From: Mycobacterium sp. MYCO198283
GTDB lineage: Bacteria; Actinomycetota; Actinomycetes; Mycobacteriales; Mycobacteriaceae
DNA: 64,000 nt
Direction: 5' to 3'
NCBI RefSeq assembly: GCF_021213805.1
Contig: NZ_JAJQJI010000003.1
Coordinates: 405,422 to 469,421, forward strand
Under the pieces are notes generated by a model. That model saw only the letters and a list, made by a program, of their open reading frames with translations. It searched no databases and was not told the DNA's origin. How positions within the stretch are numbered: position 1 is the stretch's first letter; every line of letters starts with the position of its first letter. Position numbers and translations under genes: made by a program. This document shows positions 52,003 to 60,085 of this stretch, in pieces.

Positions 52003-52827
52003 CTACCAGACGCGGATGTAGTCGATGAGCATCGACGAGGGGTACGGAGCGCGAGCGGGATCGCCTCCGCCCGAACCGCCGACCGCGAGGTTGAAGATCG
52101 CCTGCAGCCAGTAGCCCGGGATGCCGAACGGCCAGCGCTTGTCGTCGGGCCTGCCGTGCACCGGGATCGGGGTGTTGCCCACCACGAAGTAGGGCTTGGC
52201 GCCGGGCACCCAGTCACGCCAGAACTGGAAGCCTTCCTCGCCCCAGTGCACCCGCCAGGTGTGCCAGCCGGGGTCGACCAGTTCCGGGATGGACTTGCCT
52301 TCCCAGGTCTTCCCGTTGGACGCCGCGTGCACGGTGGTCCCGGGCGGCCAGCTCTCGTTGCCGTAGTACTCCATGATGTCGATCTCGCCGTCGGGCAGCG
52401 GGTCCTGGTTCAGCAGCCAGTAGGCCGGCCACAGCCCCGGGAACATGCAGTCGAGCTTGATCCGGGCTTCCCAGGTGGTGTTGATCTGTCCCCGGAAGTT
52501 GCTCAGCACCTTCCCGCTGAAGTACTGGTCGCCCTCACGGGTGGCGCACAACACCAGGTTGGAGTTGCCGTCGACGAACACGTTGCGGCGATCGTCGCGG
52601 TAGTGACCGATCACCGGCGGATCCACCGGGTCGTCCCAGGTCTGGATGGTCCATTTGGCCGGATCGGGGGCCGAACCGGCGGGACCGTCGAACTCGTCGG
52701 CGAACAGGTAGCTCGCCGGGGCTGCGGCGTCCCCCGGCGCCGCCTTGGCGGTTCGGGTGGGGAGGGTGAGCCCCAGCGCAGCAATTCCGGACAGCAGCAT
52801 CATGCTGCGGCGATCGATCTCAGGCAC
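52003..52827 (-). CDS. Secreted glycoside hydrolase family 16 protein
   Basis: 274 residues from GTG at 52827 (VPEIDRRSMMLLSGIAALG), with a twin-arginine-like signal. GH16 beta-jelly-roll; catalytic motif GEIDIMEYYG carries both acids (E-I-D-I-M-E), with FADEFDG near the start and WPAYWLLN before the motif. Acts on beta-1,3/1,4-glucans; Rv0315 is a related mycobacterial secreted member. Divergent from fdhA. Confidence 0.9.
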   Translation of the reverse strand: MPEIDRRSMMLLSGIAALGLTLPTRTAKAAPGDAAAPASYLFADEFDGPAGSAPDPAKWTIQTWDDPVDPPVIGHYRDDRRNVFVDGNSNLVLCATREGDQYFSGKVLSNFRGQINTTWEARIKLDCMFPGLWPAYWLLNQDPLPDGEIDIMEYYGNESWPPGTTVHAASNGKTWEGKSIPELVDPGWHTWRVHWGEEGFQFWRDWVPGAKPYFVVGNTPIPVHGRPDDKRWPFGIPGYWLQAIFNLAVGGSGGGDPARAPYPSSMLIDYIRVW

Positions 52828-52922
52828 AGAGGCACCATAGAGGGGCGGTTCCAAGATCGGGAAAAGAACCCGGCGGAGTCGGCGGATCGCGGCGCCGTAT
52901 CCCTGCCGAAAGCCTCGAAGCC

Positions 52923-52958
52923 CCGGCGCGCGGGTGGTTTGATGGATCCACGCGCCGG
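52923..52958 (+). promoter_or_regulatory. Hairpin in the fdhA leader
   Basis: CCGGCGC/GCGCCGG (7 bp) and GTGG/CCAC (4 bp) stack with a 4-nt bulge on the left arm and a 10-nt loop. It sits between the likely promoter and the AAAGGGGAG ribosome site, whose first A is the next base. Could modulate translation or mRNA stability. Confidence 0.4.
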
Positions 52959-52970
52959 AAAGGGGAGCGC

Positions 52971-55900
52971 ATGGACTTCAAGCGGCTCGTCCAGTCGTGG
53001 CCGGTGTACCGACAGCTCACCGGTGACGACAAGCTCGGGCGCGGCGCGGCGGCGAAGAGCAAGCGCAGCCTGACGCTCACCCCGCGCACCGCCGACGCCG
53101 ACTCGATCGCCCACTCGGTGTGCCCGTTCTGCGCTGTCGGTTGCGCGCAAAAGGTGTACGTCAAGGACGGCAAGGTCACCCAGATCGAGGGCAACCCGGA
53201 CAGCCCGATCTCGCGAGGCCGGTTGTGTCCGAAGGGATCTGCCAGCAAGCAGCTCGTCACCGGACCGCAGCGCGAGACGAAGATCCGCTACCGCGCTCCC
53301 TACGCCACCGAGTGGCAAGACCTCGACCTCGACACGGCGATGGACATGATCGCCGACCGCGTGCTCGACGCCCGCCATAGGGGCTGGCAGGACTTCGACT
53401 CCGACCGGCACACCCTGCGCCGCACCCTCGGGCTCGCCAGCCTCGGCGGCGCCACGCTCGACAACGAAGAGAACTACCTGATCAAGAAATTGTTCACCGC
53501 GCTCGGCGCCCTGCAGATCGAGAACCAGGCGCGTATTTGACACAGCGCCACAGTTCCCGGTCTGGGAGCTTCCTTCGGTCGCGGTGGCGCGACGGACTAT
53601 CAGCAAGACCTCGTCAACTCCGACTTCATCGTCATCATGGGCTCGAACATGGCCGAGGCCCATCCGGTGGGGTTCCAGTGGGTGACCGAGGCGAAGCTGC
53701 GCGGCACGCGGGTGGTGCACATCGATCCGCGGTTCACCCGCACCAGCGCCGTCGCCGATCAGCACGTGCCGCTGCGCGCCGGCAGTGACATCGCGTTCCT
53801 CGGCGGCGTCATCAACTACATCCTGAGCAACGAGCTCGACTTCCGGGAGTACGTCACCGCGTACACCAACGCCTCGTACCTCGTCGACGAGCGATTCCGG
53901 GACGCCGAGGACCTCGACGGGCTGTTCAGCGGGTACGACGACCAGTCCGCGTCGTACGACCCGTCGACCTGGCAGTACGAGAACACCGACCCGGAGGGCG
54001 GCGGCGCCGGATCGAAGGAGCGCAGCGCGGCGTACCAGTCGGGTTCAGGGGGACCGCCGGTGGAGGGCGGCTCCGGCGAGATCCCGAGTGACCCGACGCT
54101 GCAGCACCCGCGCTGCGTCTACCAGATCCTCAAGCGGCACTACGCCCGCTACACGCCCGAGATGGTCGAGCGTGTCTGCGGTGTGCCCGCCGAGCAATTC
54201 CTGTCCGTGGCGAAGGCCTGGGCGGCGAACTCCGGCCGGGAGAAGACCGCCGCGCTGGTCTACAGCGTCGGCTGGACGCAGCACACGATGGGCGCGCAGT
54301 ACATCCGTGCCGGCGCGATCATCCAGCTGCTGCTGGGCAACATCGGCCGGCCCGGTGGCGGGGTGTTCGCGCTGCGGGGTCACGCCAGCATCCAGGGTTC
54401 CACCGACATCCCGACGCTGTTCAACCTGCTGCCCGGGTACCTGGCGATGCCGCAGGCCGGTCACGAGACCCTCGCCGACTATCTCGACGACATCAGGAGC
54501 AAGAACCAAAAGGGCTTCTGGGGCAACGCCGACAGCTACATGGTGTCGCTGCTCAAGGAGTACTGGGGTGAGCACGCGACCGCCGAGAACGACTTCTGCT
54601 TCGACTACCTGCCCCGCATCAACGGCGATCACGGCACCTACCGCACCGTCATGGACATGGTCGACGGCAAGGTGTCCGGCTACTTTCTGCTCGGCCAGAA
54701 CCCGGCCGTCGGCTCGGCCCACGGCCGGCTGCAGCGCCTGGGCATGGCGAGCCTCGACTGGCTGGTCGTGCGCGATCTGGTGATGATCGAGTCGGCGACG
54801 TTCTGGAAGGACTCGCCGGAGGTCGAGACCGGGGAGATTGCGCCGGAGAGCTGCCGCACCGAGGTGTTCTTCCTGCCCGCCGCGTCGCACGTCGAGAAGG
54901 CCGGCACCTTCACCCAGACGCAGCGGATGCTGCAGTGGCGCGAGCAGGCCATCGAGCCGCCCGGCGACGCCCGCTCCGAGCTGTGGTTCTTCTACCACCT
55001 CGGCCGGATCCTGCGCGAAAAGCTCGCCGGCTCCACCGATGAGCGCGATCGGCCGCTGCTCGAGCTGTCGTGGGACTACGCGATGGAGGGCGACGAGCCG
55101 TCCGGTGAGGACGTGCTGCGGCGCATCAACGGCGTCGACCTCACCACCGGCGGCGCCGTCAACGGCTACACCGAACTCAAGGCCGACGGCTCGACGATGT
55201 GCGGCTGCTGGATCTATAGCGGCGTGTACGCCGACGAGGTGAACCAGGCCGCCAGACGCAAACCGCACACCGAGCAGGGCCCGTATGACAGTGAGTGGGG
55301 CTGGACGTGGCCGATGAACCGCCGCGTGCTCTACAACCGGTGCTCGGCCGATCCGCAGGGCCGGCCTTGGAGCGAGCGCAAGAAGCTCGTCTGGTGGGAT
55401 CCAGCAGAGGGCGAGTGGACCGGCTACGACATCCCGGATTTCGAGAAGACGAAGCCGCCGGACCACCGCCCGCCCGACGACGCGAACGGTGTCGCGGCCC
55501 TGAGGGGTGACGACGCGTTCATCATGCAGGCCGACGGCAAGGCCTGGCTGTTCGCGCCGAACGGCGTGCTCGACGGTCCGCTGCCGACGCACTACGAGCC
55601 GCACGAGTCGCCGGTGCGCAATCCGCTGTACGCGCAGCAGGGCAACCCGGCGCGAAAGGTATACGGCCGCAACGACAACCCGTCGAACCCGTCGCCGCCC
55701 GAGCCGCGCGGTCACGTATTCCCCTACATCTTCACCGCGGCGCGGCTCACCGAGCACCACACCGCGGGCGGTATGAGCCGGCAGCTGGCGTACCTGTCGG
55801 AGCTGCAGCCGGCGCTGTTCGTCGAGGTGTCGCCGCAGCTCGCCGCCGAACGCGGGCTGACGCACATGGAGTGGGCGCACGTCATCACCAGCCGGGCGGC

Positions 55901-56237
55901 GGTCGACGCGCGGGTGTTCGTCACCGACCGGATGCGGCCGCTGCGCGTCGAAGATCAGGTGGTGCACCAAATCTGGATGCCGTACCACTGGGGCAGCTCC
56001 GGGCTGGTCGACGGCGACGTCGTCAACGACCTGCTCGGCGTGGTGGCGGACCCGAACGTCTTCATCCAGGAGAGCAAGGTGGCCACCTGCGACATCCAGC
56101 CCGGACGGCGGCCGCGCGGGCCGGCGGTGCTCGACTACGTCGCGGGCTATCGCCGGCGAGCCGGGATCACGGTGGAAACCGGCACCGACCTCGACACCAC
56201 CGAGCGGTCGAAGGACCACACCGAGGGGACCTCATGA
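52971..56237 (+). CDS. fdhA: Selenocysteine-containing formate dehydrogenase, catalytic alpha subunit
   Basis: 1088 residues when the in-frame TGA at 53538-53540 is read as selenocysteine (residue 190). Molybdopterin oxidoreductase: N-terminal 4Fe-4S cysteines 51, 54, 58 and 86 (VCPFCAVGCAQ, RLCPKGSA), then NQARI-Sec-HSATVPGLG, the FDH active site, YQQDLVNSDFIVIMGSNMAEA, and the C-terminal MopB-binding domain with EVSPQLAAERGLTH. Oxidises formate to CO2, electrons passing to the adjacent beta subunit. No twin-arginine signal is seen at MDFKRLVQSWPVYRQLTG, unlike E. coli FdnG. Start ATG has AAAGGGGAG; the stop overlaps fdhB (ATGA). Without recoding it would be misread as two ORFs (52971-53540 and from 53637). 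Confidence 0.95.
53552..53570 (+). promoter_or_regulatory. Bacterial SECIS hairpin in fdhA
   Basis: AGTTCCC-GGTCT-GGGAGCT: 7-bp stem (one G-U) with loop GGUCU. The loop begins 18 nt after the UGA. The E. coli fdhF SECIS has the same GGUCU loop element at the same 18-nt distance, contacted by SelB. Being inside the coding region, it also constrains codons 194-200. Confidence 0.9.
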
Positions 56238-57136
56238 GCAACAGCTTCTTCGGTCCGCTCCATGACGTCGCCGGTGACGCCGGCTACGACGAGCACCCGC
56301 CGCGGGTCGGCTTCTTCACCGACACCTCGGTGTGCATCGGTTGCAAGGCGTGCGAGGTGGCGTGCAAGGAGTGGAACCAGGTTCCCGTCTCCGGGGAGGG
56401 CGACGGGTTCAACCTGCTCGGCATGTCGTTCGACAACACCGGCGACCTGGGCGCGAACTCCTGGCGGCACGTCGCGTTCATCGAGCAGCCGGCGAGGTCG
56501 ACGGTGGAAGACCTCGGTATGCCCGGCTTCGAGCGGCCCGGCGACCTCGCCGGCGCGGAGGTGCGTCAGGACTTCCGCTGGCTGATGAGCTCCGATGTGT
56601 GCAAGCACTGCACGCACGCCGGCTGCCTCGACGTGTGCCCGACGGGTGCGCTGTTCCGCACCGAGTTCGGCACCGTCGTGGTGCAGCAGGACATCTGCAA
56701 CGGCTGCGGCTACTGCGTGTCCGGCTGCCCGTACGGGGTAATCGAGCGACGCGAGGGCGACGGGCGGGCGTGGAAGTGCACGCTGTGCTACGACCGGCTG
56801 CACGACGGGCTCGAACCCGCTTGTGCGAAGGCGTGTCCCACCGACTCCATCCAGTTTGGCGTGCTCGACGAGCTGCGGGAGCGGGCGGCCCAGCGCGTCG
56901 AGACTTTGCACGAGCGCGGCATCACCTCAGCGCGGCTCTACGGCCACGACCCGAACGACGGCGTCGGCGGCGACGGTGCCTTCTTCCTGCTGCTCGACGA
57001 GCCCGAGGTGTACGGCCTGCCGCCCGATCCGGTGGTGCCCACGCGCGACGCCGGGGCGATGTGGCGGTATGCGGGCATGGCCGCGTCGGCGCTGGTGGGT
57101 GTGGCGGTGTCGGCGTTCCTGGGCCGACGACCGTGA
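56234..57136 (+). CDS. fdhB: Formate dehydrogenase iron-sulfur (beta) subunit
   Basis: 300 residues from ATG at 56234, 4-nt overlap with fdhA. Four 4Fe-4S clusters: CIGCKACEVACKEW, CKHCTHAGCLDVCP, CNGCGYCVSGCPYG and CTLCYDRLHDGLEPACAKACP. A C-terminal hydrophobic helix (MWRYAGMAASALVGVAVSAFLG) anchors it to the membrane, as in FdnH/FdoH. Relays electrons from the alpha subunit to the NrfD-like protein. Confidence 0.94.
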   Translation: MSNSFFGPLHDVAGDAGYDEHPPRVGFFTDTSVCIGCKACEVACKEWNQVPVSGEGDGFNLLGMSFDNTGDLGANSWRHVAFIEQPARSTVEDLGMPGFERPGDLAGAEVRQDFRWLMSSDVCKHCTHAGCLDVCPTGALFRTEFGTVVVQQDICNGCGYCVSGCPYGVIERREGDGRAWKCTLCYDRLHDGLEPACAKACPTDSIQFGVLDELRERAAQRVETLHERGITSARLYGHDPNDGVGGDGAFFLLLDEPEVYGLPPDPVVPTRDAGAMWRYAGMAASALVGVAVSAFLGRRP

Positions 57137-58089
57137 AGGAGCAGCTCGCCGTTCCTCGGGCCGAGTTCCGGTCGTACTACGGGCGGCAGATCCTCAAGTC
57201 GCCGGTGTGGAACTGGATGATCGCGGCCTACCTTTTCTCCGGTGGGCTGTCGGCCGGGTCAGCGCTGTTGGCGGCCGGCGCCGACCTCACGGGACGTCGC
57301 ATGTTGGCCCGGCGGTCGCGCATCGGCGCGCTGGTGAGTCTGCTGGCGAGCATGTACTTCCTCATCGGCGACCTCGGCCGACCCGAGCGGTTCCACCACA
57401 TGCTGCGTGTCGCTAAGCCGAGCTCGCCGATGAGCATGGGCACCTGGATCCTCGGCGCGTACGGCCCCGGCGCCGGGCTTGCCGCGGTGGCCGAGCTGGT
57501 GCCCGCGCGCTACCGCCGCACCTGGGTCGGGCGCCTGCTGGGTGTCGCCGCCCGGCCCGCGGGCATCTCGGCGGCCGCCGTCGCGCCCGGGCTGGCGTCC
57601 TACACCGCAGTCTTGTTGTCGCAGACGGCCGTTCCGGCGTGGAACGTCGCGCATCCGTATCTGCCGTTTGTCTTCACCGGCTCGGCCGCCGCGAGCGGTG
57701 GCGGTCTCGGCATGGTGCTCGCGCCGATCAGCGAGTCCGGCCCGGCGCGCCGGATGGCGGTCGCCGGCGCGGCGCTCGAGGTCGGCGCGTCGCGGCTGAT
57801 GGACCGGCGGTTGGGCTTCGTCGGCCAGGCTTACACGACCGGTAAGCCGCACCGGCTGCGGCAGGCGTCGGAGCTCCTGACGGTGGGCGGCGCCGTCGGC
57901 GCGGTGGTCGGCGGTCGCAACCGGTGGGCGCTCGCCGCGTCCGGCGCGGCCTTGCTCTCCGGCAGTGCGCTGCAGCGGTTCGGCGTGTTCGAGGCCGGCG
58001 TCGCGTCGACCAAGGACCCGAAATATGTCGTTGTGCCGCAACGGGAACGGATAGAGGCGCGGAAGACGGCGAAGATTGCGGCCCGCTGA
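57133..58089 (+). CDS. NrfD/PsrC-like membrane subunit of formate dehydrogenase
   Basis: 318 residues from GTG at 57133, overlapping the fdhB stop by 4 nt. Polytopic NrfD family protein (about eight helices) with the characteristic GLSAGSALLAAGADL, FLIGDLGRPERFHHML and PSSPMSMGTWILG segments. It takes the place of the cytochrome b gamma subunit of FDH-N and probably passes electrons to menaquinone, linking formate oxidation to the respiratory chain. Confidence 0.9.
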   Translation: MKEQLAVPRAEFRSYYGRQILKSPVWNWMIAAYLFSGGLSAGSALLAAGADLTGRRMLARRSRIGALVSLLASMYFLIGDLGRPERFHHMLRVAKPSSPMSMGTWILGAYGPGAGLAAVAELVPARYRRTWVGRLLGVAARPAGISAAAVAPGLASYTAVLLSQTAVPAWNVAHPYLPFVFTGSAAASGGGLGMVLAPISESGPARRMAVAGAALEVGASRLMDRRLGFVGQAYTTGKPHRLRQASELLTVGGAVGAVVGGRNRWALAASGAALLSGSALQRFGVFEAGVASTKDPKYVVVPQRERIEARKTAKIAAR

Positions 58090-58099
58090 GCGGGTCCTG

Positions 58100-58945
58100 C
58101 TAGTTCTTGTTCAATCCGAATTTCCGGGTGAGTAGAACGTCTTTCCAGTAGCTCTCACGGTTGAGCACGTAGTCGTCGTCGGTCCGCATCGACCAAAATT
58201 CGAGGAGGGCGAAGCGCAGGTTAGTCCGGGCGTAGTCGGCGCCCTCCGAACCGACCAGCTCCTTCAACGCCACGTTACCGCCGTGCAACTGTTCGACGTA
58301 CTGCTTGAGTCGGGACCAGATGCCGGTGTCGCCGTATGCCGATCCGACGTAGGCCATCCCTGTGGCCTGGTCGTGGATGACGTAGACCCCTTTCATGTGT
58401 TGAAGAGCGCCGCGCCAATCAGTCCACTCTTGTTTCACCGCCGTCTCGAGTTCCCTGAAGGTGTGATTGATGCGGCCGTGGCCGGGAAAGGGCTCACCCG
58501 CATAGGGCTGTTCGAGGACTGAGAGAACCCCAATCTGATCGAGGTGAGTCTCGAAGTTCAGCCGAGTTGCCCGACCAGGCGGACGGAATGTGACCCACAG
58601 CCGCTTGACGAAGGCGCCCATCAAGTCGTTTCTCAGCTGGATGTCGTACGAGTGCGCGTTCGGGACGTTATGGCGCGTGAGGACCTCGAAGACGCCACCG
58701 AATAGCCATCGCGCAGCGTTGCTTCGATCCCGCGCCACGGTGAAGATGAATTGCCGGTTGAAGTCGTCACGAACGCCACGCCACCGGCTCCATTGCACCC
58801 ATTCGTTCCAGTCTCGAGCGAGGACATCGATCGGGTGATCCTCGCCGTTCCACACTGCGCAGTGCAGTTTGCACAGCTTCGGATCCAATCCTCCGAGCAA
58901 ATCTCGCAGCGGTATGGCTGCCGCGTCTTGCTCATGATCAAGCAT
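58100..58945 (-). CDS. GIY-YIG nuclease-domain protein
   Basis: 281 residues. The C-terminal third holds a GIY-YIG domain: GVYVIHDQATGMAYVGSAYG with the usual two motifs, an Arg in WSRLKQYVEQL, and ESYWKDVLLTRKFGLNKN with the metal-binding Glu and terminal Asn. The first 180 residues (WSRWRGVRDDFNRQFIFTV, THLDQIGVLSVLEQPY) form an unknown domain that may set target specificity. By eye the DNA is less G+C-rich than its neighbours and lacks a partner gene, suggesting horizontal acquisition. Restriction-like, repair or phage-defence roles are all open. Confidence 0.8.
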   Translation of the reverse strand: MLDHEQDAAAIPLRDLLGGLDPKLCKLHCAVWNGEDHPIDVLARDWNEWVQWSRWRGVRDDFNRQFIFTVARDRSNAARWLFGGVFEVLTRHNVPNAHSYDIQLRNDLMGAFVKRLWVTFRPPGRATRLNFETHLDQIGVLSVLEQPYAGEPFPGHGRINHTFRELETAVKQEWTDWRGALQHMKGVYVIHDQATGMAYVGSAYGDTGIWSRLKQYVEQLHGGNVALKELVGSEGADYARTNLRFALLEFWSMRTDDDYVLNRESYWKDVLLTRKFGLNKN

Positions 58946-59004
58946 CGTCGCAACTCCTTGATGGAAAGCGTGGCCGCGATAGCGGCCACTGCCGATTCGA
59001 CGGG

Positions 59005-59466
59005 CTACGGGCAGGATTCAGTGTCGATTCGAACGACGCCGAAGCTGATGCTTGTCGCCGAGGTGATGGTGGCGCCGGGCGGAGGTGTGGAGGTGCAGAC
59101 CTGCCAATTGCGGTCCGCAACCTGCATCCGGCCCTGTCCGGTGAGGTCGGTAGACCCGCTGTAGAAGACGGCTCCGCCCGTCAGCGCTTGGATGGCGTCC
59201 TGCGCTGCTTGGAGGTTCTGTCCGGTGAGGTCCGGCATAACCCATGACTCGCTGGGGGCCGCATTAGTAGGCGCCGGTGCGTTCGCCGGCGGAGGCGCTG
59301 CCGCCGAAGGGGTCACCGAGACGGTCTGCGTTTCGCGGACGGTAACGGTTGAGGATTCGGAGTTGCCATCCCCGCCTGAGCCGCATGCGACCGCCGTTGT
59401 TGCAACCGTGCCGACCACTACCGCAAGTGCTAAGCGGCCAGGCATCAGGCGCATGAGTGGAAACAT
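59005..59466 (-). CDS. Lipoprotein with one PASTA domain
   Basis: 153 residues from ATG at 59466, or 149 from the second ATG at 59454. Signal peptide with lipobox VACG, a Ser/Thr/Pro-rich linker, then a PASTA-like module (MPDLTGQNLQAAQDAIQAL ... WQVCTSTPPPGA) with a cysteine pair (WQVC, TESCP). PASTA modules bind peptidoglycan or beta-lactams on serine/threonine kinases and PBPs; this free lipoprotein version is frequent in mycobacteria, function unknown. Confidence 0.82.
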   Translation of the reverse strand: MFPLMRLMPGRLALAVVVGTVATTAVACGSGGDGNSESSTVTVRETQTVSVTPSAAAPPPANAPAPTNAAPSESWVMPDLTGQNLQAAQDAIQALTGGAVFYSGSTDLTGQGRMQVADRNWQVCTSTPPPGATITSATSISFGVVRIDTESCP

Positions 59467-59698
59467 TCAAACCCCCCGAATAGATTCATCGATCGCGTCG
59501 GTCGAAACGCGACATGTGCTGCGACAGCAGAGCTTAACGGCGGACCCCGCTCGAAGTGACCGCTTCCAACGATGAGGCGTCGGCCATTGAGCGCCCATGC
59601 TTCGGAGCCTCGAGGTCGCCTTACCGCGCCCGTCGTTTGTACGAATTCGTACGCCGGCCGCGGCGTGTTGCGTATGGAACCGCACACACGAGCCGAAG
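59467..59698. other. Intergenic, nothing supported
   Basis: 232 bp upstream of the PASTA gene and downstream of the DUF2237 gene. Short frames on both strands are arginine-rich and overlap each other; none has a ribosome site or recognisable product. Confidence 0.5.
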
Positions 59699-60085
59699 TC
59701 AGATGCCACCCAGGTCGTCGGGCACGTCAACGGCGTACTGCTGCAAGACCTCGAGCGGGATGAGTTCCAGCGTGTTCTCGTGCGTCGAGGCGAGCACCAC
59801 CGCGGCCGCGCGCCCGTCGTGGTGAGCGAGCAACCAATTGCGGGCGGTGACGCACCAGCGGTCGCCGGGCTTGAGGCCGGGGAAGCGGTACTCGGGTCGC
59901 GGGGTGGAGAGGTCATTGCCGATTGATCGTTGGTGGTCGAGGAACTCGGCGCTCACCACCGCGCAGATGGTGTGCGAGCCAAGGTCTTCGGGTCCGGTTC
60001 TGCAGCACCCGTCGCGGTAGAAGCCGGTGACCGGGTCGGTGCCACACTCCTGCAGTGGGCCGCCGAGCACGTTGCGGTCAGGCAT
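59699..60085 (-). CDS. DUF2237 family protein
   Basis: 128 residues from ATG at 60085 (MPDRNVLGGPLQECGTDPV). Very conserved small family: TGFYRDGCCRTGPEDLGSHTICAVV, FPGLKPGDRWCVTARNWL, VVLASTHENTLELIPLEVLQQYA. Conserved cysteines (ECG, GCC) suggest a metal or redox site, but no function is known. It overlaps the end of the MFS gene by 8 nt, so the two are co-transcribed. Confidence 0.9.
   Translation of the reverse strand: MPDRNVLGGPLQECGTDPVTGFYRDGCCRTGPEDLGSHTICAVVSAEFLDHQRSIGNDLSTPRPEYRFPGLKPGDRWCVTARNWLLAHHDGRAAAVVLASTHENTLELIPLEVLQQYAVDVPDDLGGI

Noticed and set aside
53540..53637. Frameshift or nonsense mutation splitting the formate dehydrogenase gene
   Set aside because: Reading frame is continuous across the TGA, the position is the known Sec site, and a SECIS hairpin and sel genes are present.
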